Below the pieces are notes generated by a model. The model was not told where the DNA came from. It searched no databases and saw only the letters and a list, made by a program, of their open reading frames with translations. This document shows, piece after piece, positions 55,974-64,000 of a DNA stretch of 64,000 nucleotides (position 1 is the stretch's first letter; every line of letters starts with the position of its first letter). Both the position numbers and the translations under genes were made by a program. Origin of the DNA: Halalkalibacter hemicellulosilyticusJCM 9152 (GTDB taxonomy: Bacteria; Bacillota; Bacilli; Bacillales; Bacillaceae_D); NCBI RefSeq assembly GCF_000513115.1, contig NZ_BAUU01000015.1, positions 48,506 through 112,505 of the forward strand, in the 5' to 3' direction.

Positions 55974-58900
55974 ATGTTTGGGCAAACATATATTGAATAT
56001 GAGTCATCTTCTAATAATGTGGAAATTATCACGAGAGCAAAAAAAACATCCGTGCTTTTGTCTGAAAATGATTATCCAGGAGTCATAAGAGCTGTAGCCG
56101 ATTGGCAAACTGATGTGGAAAAGGTAACCTCTGTTTATCCTATTAGAGTAGAAGAAAATGCTGATTTGGTTGGGAATGTAGTTATCATAGGTACAATCGG
56201 AAAAAGTGATGTCATTGATCAATTAGTCGCTGAAGAAAAGCTTGATTGTCAGGATTTAGTTGGTAAATGGGAGTCATTTGTCATTCAAACAATTGACAAT
56301 CCATTTCCTCATGTGGATCAAGCATTAGTCATTGCAGGAAGCGACAAACGGGGGACCATATTTGGAATATATGATTTTTCTGAAAAAATAGGAGTGTCTC
56401 CTTGGTATTGGTGGGCTGATATGCCTGTTGTGAAGCATGAATCCATATATGTAAAGAAAGGTGTTCATAAACAAGGAGAACCTTCTGTTAAGTACCGCGG
56501 TATTTTTCTAAATGATGAAGGTCCTTCGTTAATGGAATGGGTGCGAACAAATTACATCGATTTCACACATGAATTTTACGAGAAAATCTTTGAATTAACC
56601 TTACGATTAAAAGCCAATTATCACTGGCCGGCAATGTGGGATAATACGTTTTATGAAGATGACCCACTTAATGCTGAAATCGCTGATTATTATGGGGTTG
56701 TGATGGGAACATCTCATCATGAGCCGATGCTAAGGCCTCATGGTGATTGGAAAGTACATAAGAAAGGACCTTGGGATTATGCATTGAATGAAGAGTATCT
56801 TTATCAATTTTGGGAGGAAGGTATCAAAAGAAGCAAGAACTATGAGAGCGTTGTAACATTAGGTATGCGTGGTGATGGGGATGAAGCTATGGAGGGGATC
56901 TTTCTTTCCAAGAAAAAATTGAATTGTTACAAAAGATTGTATCTGATCAAAGAAAGATGATTGCTGAACATATGAATGAAGATGTTACTAAAGTACCTCA
57001 GTTGTGGGCTCTTTATAAAGAAGTTCAAGAATATTATGAGAGTGGGATGCGTGTTCCAGATGACATCACATTATTATGGGCTGATGATAACTTTGGTAAT
57101 TTGCGCCGCGTTCCTACAAAAGATGAACGTCACCGAAAAGGTGGGGCGGGTATTTATTATCATTTGGATTATGTAGGTGGGCCTCGATCGTATAAATGGG
57201 TGAACTCTGTTCCACTTCAAAAAATTTGGGAGCAAATGCATAAAGCGTATCATTATGGTGCTAATCAAATTTGGATATTAAATGTTGGTGATCTAAAACC
57301 AATGGAATTCCAACTCGAATATTTCTTACGCATGGCATGGAACATGAGTGATTTTAATCGAGATTATAGTTGGGAATATAGTGTTGAGTGGGTGAAGAGA
57401 CACTTTGGAGAGGAATATGCAGAAGATATTGCTTATATTATTAATCGATACTCAAAGTTTAATGGACGGTTAAAGCCAGAACAGTTGAACAATGTAGACC
57501 TATATAGTCTTCTAAACTATGATGAAGCAGAAAGGGTACTTGAGGATTTTCAGGAAATAACCGATTTAGCTGAACAAATCTATCAAAAGCTACCAGAACC
57601 TTTAAAGGATCCATTCTTTCAAATTGTCTTATATCCGACGAAGGCTTCTAAACAAGTTCTAGAACTGCACATCAAAGCCGAGATGAGTAAATTATATGCG
57701 AAGCAAGATCGAATTGCGACGAACATTGCAGCAAGAGAAGCAGAGTTGTTGTTTGAACAGGATCACCTATTGTCATTTGATTATAATAAAAGAACGTCTC
57801 TTGGTAAATGGAATCATATGATGGATCAAACACATATAGGGTATACGTATTGGCAACAACCTGAACAAAATACGATACCGACTGTAAAACGAATGAAACC
57901 GAAAATAGAAGGGAAAATGGGGATTGCTGATTATGATGCTCTTCACTTTAATTCCTTTACGAGGCAAAGTCGTGTGATTGATATTTATAATAAAGGTATA
58001 ACTCCGTTTTTGTATAATGTAAAAGCCAATGTAAACTGGCTAATCATCGATACCGACGAAGGAGTCATTATCCAGGAAAAGAAAATAGTCGTAGATATTG
58101 ATTGGGATAATGCGCCAAAAGGGCATGATGTAGAGTCGTTTATAACGGTAACAGGTTCAGAAGGTTCTGCTGTTCAATTACGCGTCACTCTATTTAATCC
58201 AATTGAACCGAATCGTGAATCACTTGTCGGTTTTATGGAAACAGATGGGTATATCTCGATTGAAGCGGAGCATTACACGAATAAAATAGATAGTCAGGAA
58301 GCAAGTTGGGATGTGATTCCTGATTATGGGCGGACATTATCATCAATGACTGTTTTTCCTGTATCGACACCAAGCGTACATCCTCCTCACCATTCACCTT
58401 GTTTAGAATATCAAGTTTATATAACGAATCCTGGGAAATTAGACGTTCACACATTCATTGCTCCAACGTTAAATTTTATTCCAGATCAAGGTTTACGATT
58501 TGGAATATCATTTGATGATCAGCCCATACAGATTGTCGATGCGATACAGTACAAAGATACGGGATTTGATGAAGGGGACTGGGCTCAAAGTGTTATTTTA
58601 AATGTAAGAAACAGCACAACGACACACTGTTTAGAAAAAAAAGGTTATCATACGCTTAAAATATGGATGGTTGACCCAATCGTAGTTCTTCAAAAACTTG
58701 TCATTGACACAGGTGGGCTTAAAAAAAGTTATTTAGGGCCTCCTGAAAGCTATTACGGAGGTAAAAAAGATATCATTCGAGCAAAACGTCACTCTATTGA
58801 TTCTTATATCATTCCAGGTAGATTAGAAAAAGTAGACAAAGTTTTTCAGTATTATAAATCGGTTGATCTATTTGTTGAAAAGGACGGAATGTATGAAATA

Positions 58901-59406
58901 GAATTAGAAACGGTTGGTATTGGTTCTATTAAATTAAATATAAGTGATAAGGAATATGAGATCGTTTCTACCGAAAATGATGAACAAAAGAAAGTCAAAA
59001 TGTATTTGAAGGCAGGCTATTGTCAAATGAATGAACTTGAGGTTAAAGGTGATATTTCAGTTCAGAATATAAAGGCGACGTTAGAGGATGAAGATGTTAT
59101 AAAAATAAAGCCAACGATTCGAATGACCCGCAACAGGAGGATCAATTAATTGTACAAACTTCTTTATACAATTCTGATCACTATTCTCATTTATATACAT
59201 TAAAAGTTGAGCTTATGGATCAAGATAGTCAATCGTTAGGAGTTTCCATACTAAAAGGCAGGTTAGCTAGATCAGCAAAAGAAATGCACAATCTTATCTT
59301 TCACCGCCAACAACATACACAATTTCAATTGAAAGTCACTCTACTTGATCACAATAGTGAAAAGGAATATCGATTCAATGAACATATTGCTCTATCACCA
59401 AACTAA
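55974..59406 (+). pseudogene. GH115 xylan alpha-1,2-glucuronidase, two frameshifts (near 56898 and 59106)
   Basis: Restoring one G in GGAGGGGATC and one A in ATAAAAATAAAG gives a continuous 1144-residue protein. GH115 signatures span the first break: KYRGIFLNDEGPSLMEW, ANYHWPAMW, TSHHEPM, GMRGDGDEAM, then LWADDNFGNLRRVP and GGAGIYYHLDYVGGPRSYKW in part. A C-terminal beta domain follows, and the last 100 residues after the second break (DSNDPQQEDQL linker, then a beta-rich tail) belong to it. It removes (4-O-methyl)glucuronic acid from xylo-oligosaccharides. No signal peptide, so cytosolic. AGAGGAG precedes ATG 55974. Confidence 0.85.
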
Positions 59407-59493
59407 TTTTAGAAACTGTGAAAAAGTTTTTTTAATAACTTAGAATCCGAATAAAGACACAACGGTGTATATAAATCACTTCTCGCGTTACAT

Positions 59494-59536
59494 AAGGGCA
59501 CTGAAAAGTTAGTTTTTAACTTTTTCAGTGCCCTTT
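59494..59536. terminator. Terminator sharing its stem with 19298
   Basis: AAGGGCACTGAAAAGTTA pairs with AACTTTTTCAGTGCCCTT with one bulged base. The 3' arm is identical to the one at 19325-19342. Confidence 0.8.
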
Positions 59537-59607
59537 AAGTATGAGCGAAACCGTTGCTTTTTTGAAGGAGAGCTTCCTTCTAGTAGAAACTAATCAGAGT
59601 GAAGGCG

Positions 59608-59636
59608 TTGACGTATAAGCGAAAATATGATAAAAA
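59608..59636 (+). promoter_or_regulatory. Candidate sigma-A promoter of htpG
   Basis: TTGACG at 59608-59613, 17-nt spacer, TAAAAA at 59631-59636; CIRCE lies right at the expected transcript start. Confidence 0.4.
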
Positions 59637-59646
59637 AACATTAGTG

Positions 59647-59673
59647 TTAGCACTCTCTGTATCTGAGTGCTAA
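59647..59673 (+). promoter_or_regulatory. CIRCE operator (HrcA site) before htpG
   Basis: TTAGCACTC-N9-GAGTGCTAA, perfect 9-bp arms (59647-59655 / 59665-59673), exact CIRCE consensus, 26 nt before the htpG start. Confidence 0.95.
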
Positions 59674-59699
59674 TAGACAACTGAAAGGGGTAATAAATA

Positions 59700-61580
59700 A
59701 TGGCAAAGAAGCAGTTTCAAGCAGAATCAAAGCGTCTGTTAGAAATGATGATTAATTCTATTTACACACAAAAAGAAATTTTTCTTCGGGAATTAATTTC
59801 GAACGCAAGTGATGCTATTGATAAGATGTATTATAAAGCATTAACGGATGAATCGATTCGTTTTGAACAAGAAGATTATTACATAAAGGTCGAATTTAAT
59901 AAAGAACAACGAACATTAACAGTGACGGATACTGGAATTGGTATGACCGAGGATGAGCTTGAGACTCATTTAGGAACAATTGCTAAGAGTGGTTCTTTAG
60001 CATTTAAGAGTGAAAACGAAATTAAAGATGGCCATGATATTATTGGTCAGTTTGGTGTTGGGTTTTATTCGGCATTCATGGTAGCTGATAAATTGACGGT
60101 CATTAGTAAATCAATTGATAGTGATCAAGCTTACAAATGGGAATCAGACGGTGTAGATGGTTACACAATTACACGAACCGAAAAAGATTCAGTCGGGACA
60201 GTTATTACGTTAACGATTAAAGAAAATACAGAGGAAGAAAATTACGATGAATTTCTTGAAGAGTATCGCTTAAAGTCAATTATTAAGAAGTATTCTGATT
60301 TTATCCGTTATCCAATTAAAATGGACGTTATTGAAAGACATAAAAAAGAAGATAGTGAAGATGAATGGGAAGAGTATTCTGAAGAAAAAACAATTAATAG
60401 CATGGTTCCAATTTGGCGTAAAAATAAAAGTGAATTAACCGATGAGGATTATGAGAATTTCTATAAAGAGAAGCATTATGGATTTGACAAGCCATTGAAG
60501 CACATTCATATTAGTGTAGATGGTGCTGTTCGATATCATTCAATCTTATATATTCCAGAAACAATTCCATTTGATTTTTACTCAAAAGAATTTGAAAAAG
60601 GGCTAGAGTTATATTCAAGTGGTGTGCTTATAATGGATAAATGTGCTGATTTACTCCCTGACTATTTTAGTTTTGTAAAAGGGATGGTTGACTCGGAGGA
60701 TCTATCTCTGAATATTTCTCGTGAAATTTTACAGCATGATCGTCAATTAAAGCTAATTGCCAAAAATATAAAAAATAAAATTAAGAGTCAGCTACAAACG
60801 TTGTTGAAAAATGATCGTGAAAAATATGAGAAGTTTTATGAATCATTTGGCCGACAATTAAAATATGGTGTATATTCGGATTATGGAGCAAATAAAGAAG
60901 TGTTACAGGACTTATTAATGTTCTATTCTTCAATAGAAAAGAAGCAGGTAACGTTAGATGAGTATGTTTCACGGATGCCTGAGGAGCAGAAATATATTTA
61001 TTATGCGACAGGTGAATCCTATGATCGAATTGAGAAATTACCGCAAATTGAAGCAGTGAAGGATAAAGGGTATGAAGTATTATATTTCACCGAAGATGTG
61101 GATGAATTTGCGATTAAAATGTTAGCCAACTATAAAGAAAAAGAGTTTAAATCTGTTGCAAGTGGTGATCTAGGCATTGAAGATGAAGAGTCAAATAAGT
61201 CAGAAGAGAATGAGCAAAATCATAAAGAACTATTCGATAAAATGAAATCATTGCTTTCTGGTAAAGTGAAGGATGTACGTGTATCAAAACGTCTACGAAC
61301 GCATCCAGTATGCTTTGCTACTGAGGGTGAACTGTCGATCGAAATGGAGAAAGTATTAAAGTCAATGCCTGATAACAACCAAAATATTGAAGCGGATAAA
61401 GTGTTAGAAATCAATGTTAATCATGATGTCTTTCAATCATTACAAAAAGCATTTGATCAAGATGAGGAAAAACTAAAGCTATACACGAATTTACTCTATA
61501 ATCAAGCACTTTTAATCGAAGGATTACCTGTTCAAGATCCAGTTGAATTCACGAATGATATGTGTAAAGTAATGGTATAA
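59700..61580 (+). CDS. htpG: Molecular chaperone HtpG (Hsp90)
   Basis: 626 residues, full-length bacterial Hsp90. GHKL ATPase motifs [19 protein letters not shown] and [13 protein letters not shown]; middle-domain catalytic arginine in [10 protein letters not shown]-terminal dimerisation domain. It assists folding of client proteins under stress. GAAAGGGG lies upstream of ATG 59700. The CIRCE element indicates repression by HrcA, unlike B. subtilis where htpG is HrcA-independent. Confidence 0.95.
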   Translation: MAKKQFQAESKRLLEMMINSIYTQKEIFLRELISNASDAIDKMYYKALTDESIRFEQEDYYIKVEFNKEQRTLTVTDTGIGMTEDELETHLGTIAKSGSLAFKSENEIKDGHDIIGQFGVGFYSAFMVADKLTVISKSIDSDQAYKWESDGVDGYTITRTEKDSVGTVITLTIKENTEEENYDEFLEEYRLKSIIKKYSDFIRYPIKMDVIERHKKEDSEDEWEEYSEEKTINSMVPIWRKNKSELTDEDYENFYKEKHYGFDKPLKHIHISVDGAVRYHSILYIPETIPFDFYSKEFEKGLELYSSGVLIMDKCADLLPDYFSFVKGMVDSEDLSLNISREILQHDRQLKLIAKNIKNKIKSQLQTLLKNDREKYEKFYESFGRQLKYGVYSDYGANKEVLQDLLMFYSSIEKKQVTLDEYVSRMPEEQKYIYYATGESYDRIEKLPQIEAVKDKGYEVLYFTEDVDEFAIKMLANYKEKEFKSVASGDLGIEDEESNKSEENEQNHKELFDKMKSLLSGKVKDVRVSKRLRTHPVCFATEGELSIEMEKVLKSMPDNNQNIEADKVLEINVNHDVFQSLQKAFDQDEEKLKLYTNLLYNQALLIEGLPVQDPVEFTNDMCKVMV

Positions 61581-61587
61581 ATGACTG

Positions 61588-61621
61588 AGAAAAAGTAGCT
61601 TATGCTACTTTTTCTTTTTTC
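61588..61621 (+). terminator. Rho-independent terminator of htpG
   Basis: 12-bp perfect stem (61588-61599 / 61604-61615), TTAT loop, then T-rich tail. Confidence 0.92.
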
Positions 61622-61679
61622 GTTAATGCTTCAACTATTATATTTTGCATTAAACTGTCACAGGTTAAGCTCCTATGAA

Positions 61680-61688
61680 CATAGGCTA
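61680..61688 (+). promoter_or_regulatory. Possible sigma-E/K -10 element
   Basis: CATAGGCTA fits CATANNNTA, 38 nt before the start of the barrel protein; the -35 (AC 18 nt upstream) is not ideally spaced. Confidence 0.3.
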
Positions 61689-61726
61689 TGGTGGAAAGAC
61701 ATAAGTGAGGAGAGGAGGAATTTAGT

Positions 61727-62383
61727 GTGTATGTAAATGGCTACAATCCTTATGCTTATCCAAGTGCTCAATACGAATCAATGAGACATTCATATTCTCC
61801 ATATCGTCATCTACCGCAGCATCCATACAGCAATGATTGGAGGGAGCAAACAATTTCAGGTGATGCAACATGGACAAATGGAGGGCCAACAACTAAGTGT
61901 GGTTTACCGTGGACGATGAATCAATCGATGACAGCTGCAGTAAGTGAACAATCAACTTATCAATGTGGAGATACATTAAGAGTTCGTAATCGAAATAATC
62001 AACGTGAGTTAACGGTCATAATAGTCGATACAGTACCAAATTTCCCGTCAAATCGAATTAATTTACATCGCCAAGCATTTGAAGCATTAGGAGCAGAATT
62101 GGATGAAGGTCTTATCCCAGTAGATATAACGTCATTGACTCCTATAGAAGAGGATCCATGGAGCCCGTATTTGCAAAGAATTGTTCAAAGCGCTTATCCA
62201 AACTACCAAATAATTAATGAGGAATTAATGGAAGAAGAAGTGGTCAATGCATCTCATGTTAGGAGAACCTATGAATTAATGTTACAATCTCTTCAAGAAT
62301 CAATACGAATACAAGCAAAAGTCAATTATAATCCGACAACAAATCGTGTGATATCGTTCGACCTTCAAGAATTAAATGAATAA
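61727..62383 (+). CDS. RlpA-like double-psi beta-barrel protein with DUF3889-type C-terminus
   Basis: 218 residues. A Tyr/Pro-rich N-terminal segment (1-40), a double-psi beta-barrel (about 44-112; GDATWTNGG, YQCGDTLRVRN, VIIVDTVPN) like RlpA/expansin domains, and a C-terminal part (about 130-218) resembling DUF3889. No signal peptide or membrane helix, suggesting a spore-coat or cytosolic location. GTG start with AGGAGGAA 6-8 nt upstream. Function unknown. Confidence 0.75.
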   Translation: MYVNGYNPYAYPSAQYESMRHSYSPYRHLPQHPYSNDWREQTISGDATWTNGGPTTKCGLPWTMNQSMTAAVSEQSTYQCGDTLRVRNRNNQRELTVIIVDTVPNFPSNRINLHRQAFEALGAELDEGLIPVDITSLTPIEEDPWSPYLQRIVQSAYPNYQIINEELMEEEVVNASHVRRTYELMLQSLQESIRIQAKVNYNPTTNRVISFDLQELNE

Positions 62384-62402
62384 GCTCATATATGATTGTG
62401 TG

Positions 62403-62442
62403 AACACTGAGAAGGTTTTATTTCCCTTCATCAGTGTTTTAA
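62403..62442 (+). terminator. Rho-independent terminator
   Basis: AACACTGA/TCAGTGTT outer stem (62403-62410 / 62431-62438) with inner GAAGG/CCTTC, then TTAATTTTGTTT. Confidence 0.82.
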
Positions 62443-62480
62443 TTTTGTTTGAAAATAATGAAATCATCATTGTTTTATGA

Positions 62481-62509
62481 TTGACAAAATTTTCATTGTT
62501 CGTTAATAT
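62481..62509 (+). promoter_or_regulatory. Strong sigma-A promoter
   Basis: TTGACA at 62481-62486, 17-nt spacer, TAATAT at 62504-62509. It points into a 160-nt stretch ending in a terminator ahead of isdC. Confidence 0.65.
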
Positions 62510-62642
62510 AGATTCGAATACATAGTAGAGGGGAAGTGATGGTTCGAAAGGAAGGCTTGTATTTGTAGAGGAGGGATGAGGTTTAGTAGAATGGTGTTTG
62601 CACATACTTTCATAAGCAAGTCATTTTTTTTAACTAGCTAAT

Positions 62643-62657
62643 TGAGAATAATAATCG
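62643..62657 (+). promoter_or_regulatory. Fur box 1
   Basis: TGAGAATAATAATCG resembles the 7-1-7 Fur site TGATAATNATTATCA. Its first 14 bases are identical to Fur box 2. Confidence 0.6.
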
Positions 62658-62666
62658 ATATCGGAA

Positions 62667-62694
62667 TTCGTATGTTTTAATACGAACTTTTTTT
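62667..62694 (+). terminator. Terminator between the two Fur boxes
   Basis: TTCGTAT/ATACGAA 7-bp stem (62667-62673 / 62680-62686), 6-nt loop, C then T7. Confidence 0.7.
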
Positions 62695-62705
62695 ACAATT
62701 GTTAT

Positions 62706-62720
62706 TGAGAATAATAATCA
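62706..62720 (+). promoter_or_regulatory. Fur box 2 before isdC
   Basis: TGAGAATAATAATCA, close to the 7-1-7 Fur consensus and flanked by TTAT/ATAA that extends the palindrome to 62702-62724. It lies 32 nt upstream of the isdC start. Confidence 0.75.
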
Positions 62721-62751
62721 ATAACAGTGATTGAGGGAAAGGAGAAAGAGA

Positions 62752-63426
62752 ATGCTGTTAGAAAAGATTTCTATGAAACTACTACTATTGTTTACATTCT
62801 TTGCTTTGCTCATGATGCCGATCCAAGTATTTGCATCTCCTGATCTTGAGGATGGTACATATACGATTGGTTATACGGTTTTACATGCTGATAATGATTC
62901 TGCTTCAATAGCAAACGATTATTGGGAGAAACCAGCAACACTCTATGTTGAGGATGGACAAATGAAACTTGAGATGACATTAAACCATAGCTCGTGGATT
63001 ACTGAATTTAAGACACCGGTAAACGGTAGCTTTCAGGATGTAAATGTTATCCGAACAGACGATGCAGACGATAAACGAGTTGTACAATTTCCCGTTGATG
63101 ACTTATCAAGTCCATTAGCCGCTCACATTCATGTTATTGTAGAGGACATCAATTATGACCATAGCTACACAATTCGTTTTGATTTTGATTTGAACCAAAT
63201 TAATCCGGTAAGTGTACAAAGCGAATCAGAAGGTAAGCAAGAAGAAAATAATGGATCAGTGGCTCAGATAGAGGATGACGATGAAAATGAAGATCGAGGT
63301 GGAGCAACGAATCAAGAAGCAAACCCACAAACGGGTGATCTTTCATTTATTTGGTTATATGCACTAGCGACAATCGTATTCGGTTTCATATTAGTAAGAA
63401 AAGTCAACGCATTAGGTAGATCATAA
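62752..63426 (+). CDS. isdC: NEAT-domain heme-binding cell-wall protein (IsdC-like)
   Basis: 224 residues. Signal peptide (1-28, cleavage after VFA), one NEAT domain (about 32-150) with the lip segment NHSSWI and the heme-ligand YxxxY motif YDHSY, an acidic linker, a sortase-B-like sorting signal NPQTG near 191, then a membrane helix and basic tail. It relays heme across the cell wall to a membrane ABC importer. AAGGAG lies 8 nt before ATG 62752; the TTG at 62731 precedes it. Fur boxes upstream predict induction in iron starvation. Confidence 0.88.
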   Translation: MLLEKISMKLLLLFTFFALLMMPIQVFASPDLEDGTYTIGYTVLHADNDSASIANDYWEKPATLYVEDGQMKLEMTLNHSSWITEFKTPVNGSFQDVNVIRTDDADDKRVVQFPVDDLSSPLAAHIHVIVEDINYDHSYTIRFDFDLNQINPVSVQSESEGKQEENNGSVAQIEDDDENEDRGGATNQEANPQTGDLSFIWLYALATIVFGFILVRKVNALGRS

Positions 63427-63440
63427 AGGAGCTAACATTG

Positions 63441-64000
63441 ATGAAATTAAAATTCAAACAATTGACCATTCTTAGTTTTATATTTTTATTGATTTTCTCA
63501 TCATTTAGTTCAATCGCAGTCGCTAATGGTGAAGGACAATCATTGCAAAATGGTGTGTACGAGATTAACTTTTCCGTATTAAAAGATGGAACAGATGAAA
63601 CATCTGTTATGGACGGTTACACTGAAAAGCCAGCTTCATTATATGTCAATGACGAGGAATTATTGATTGATTTGACACTTACGAATAGTGATTGGATTAA
63701 AGTGTTTCAAACAGATGTAAACGGAACATTTACAGACGCGGAAGTCATTTCAGAAAATGAAGAAGAAGATACTCGTGTCGTACGTTTTCCTGTTAACCAT
63801 TTATCATCAAAGCTAGATGTTTTTACACATGTAGTTATTCCATTCATCAATTATGACAATGAATATGTTGTTCAAATCACTTTTGATGAACAGTCACTTG
63901 AGGTTGTTGAATTAGAGGAGTTACCTGAGCCTGTACCTACTCTTGAATTAACAGACGGAACGTATACAATTAACTTCGAAGCTCTACATGCAACTGAGGG
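63441..64000 (+). CDS. NEAT-domain heme-acquisition protein, N-terminal part (runs off window)
   Basis: Open from ATG 63441 to the window end (186 residues visible). Signal peptide about 1-30 (FSSIAVA), a first NEAT domain (about 35-152) with TNSDWI and heme-ligand YDNEY, an acidic Pro-rich linker, and the beginning of a second NEAT domain (LTDGTYTINFEALHATEG). Multiple NEAT domains suggest a surface heme receptor such as IsdA/IlsA types. AAAGGAG lies 8 nt upstream, 14 nt after isdC, so it is the same Fur-controlled operon. Confidence 0.85.
   Translation, partial: MKLKFKQLTILSFIFLLIFSSFSSIAVANGEGQSLQNGVYEINFSVLKDGTDETSVMDGYTEKPASLYVNDEELLIDLTLTNSDWIKVFQTDVNGTFTDAEVISENEEEDTRVVRFPVNHLSSKLDVFTHVVIPFINYDNEYVVQITFDEQSLEVVELEELPEPVPTLELTDGTYTINFEALHATE

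Larger units (their letters stand above)
62515..62694 (+). ncRNA. Candidate short transcript or attenuated leader upstream of isdC
   Basis: A near-consensus promoter at 62481 and a terminator at 62667-62694 would define an RNA of about 180 nt. It contains no convincing gene: a 9-codon reading frame at about 62539 after AGAGGGG is the only one with a ribosome site. It may be a small RNA, or a leader whose terminator controls readthrough into isdC. Prediction only. Confidence 0.3.

Noticed and set aside
62571..62640. 21-codon frame starting at the ATG directly after GAGGAGGG, before the Fur boxes
   Set aside because: The Shine-Dalgarno abuts the ATG with no spacer and the peptide has no recognisable features.
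1..64000. CRISPR arrays, prophage, insertion sequences, tRNA or rRNA genes
   Set aside because: No regularly spaced direct repeats, transposase or phage genes, or cloverleaf sequences were seen on either strand.

Overview
The window reads as chromosome of a low-GC, endospore-forming member of the Bacillaceae. The evidence is a germination-channel operon (spoVA genes), a YjcZ-type spore peptide behind a sigma-K-like promoter, a B. subtilis-like methionine salvage locus with a SAM-I riboswitch, CcpA cre sites, a CIRCE operator and Fur boxes. The mix of intracellular xylan enzymes resembles alkaliphilic or halotolerant soil Bacillus relatives. That placement is inference; no rRNA gene is present.

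Layout. 1-5040: methionine salvage, mtnA-mtnK leftward under a SAM riboswitch and mtnW-X-B-D rightward. 5278-7184: asparagine synthetase (AsnO type). 7249-13790: spoVAC-AD-AEb-AEa-AF, lysA and ppiB, with structured repeats in the intergenic gaps. 13941-19229: thioredoxin-reductase-like enzyme, YjcZ peptide, a second asparagine synthetase, a lactonase and a HAD phosphatase. 19364-20809: HpaB-type hydroxylase.

21261-40635 and 55974-59406: the dominant theme, uptake and catabolism of glucuronoxylan fragments. It holds a YesN/YesM two-component system, two sets of LplB/LplC-type permeases, one lipoprotein binding protein, intracellular GH10 xylanase, GH8 reducing-end exo-oligoxylanase, GH115 alpha-glucuronidase, a GntR regulator, and uxuA-uxuB-kdgA-kdgK. 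Oligosaccharides would be imported, trimmed in the cytosol to xylose and (methyl)glucuronate, and the uronate taken through mannonate and KDG to pyruvate plus glyceraldehyde-3-phosphate. Three full-consensus cre sites mark the transporter, uxuA and GH115 genes as one carbon-repressed regulon. UxaC and beta-xylosidase are not in the window.

40750-55777: mixed housekeeping and accessory genes (PhzF-like, aldo/keto reductase, FAD oxidoreductase, an HPr-like protein without the active-site histidine, MATE and MFS exporters, TetR, a CAP-domain lipoprotein, ThuA-like, HAD, IDEAL-domain, cupredoxin-like, an MCP-like protein and TraB). 59407-64000: htpG under a CIRCE operator, a double-psi barrel protein, then the start of a Fur-controlled NEAT-domain heme uptake locus (isdC and a second NEAT protein running off the end).

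A caution for any reader: seven genes carry eight reading-frame breaks, nearly all explained by one missing base in a short homopolymer. That pattern looks more like systematic sequence error than biology. By contrast, one redoxin fragment at 30252-30510 is a genuine-looking relic.
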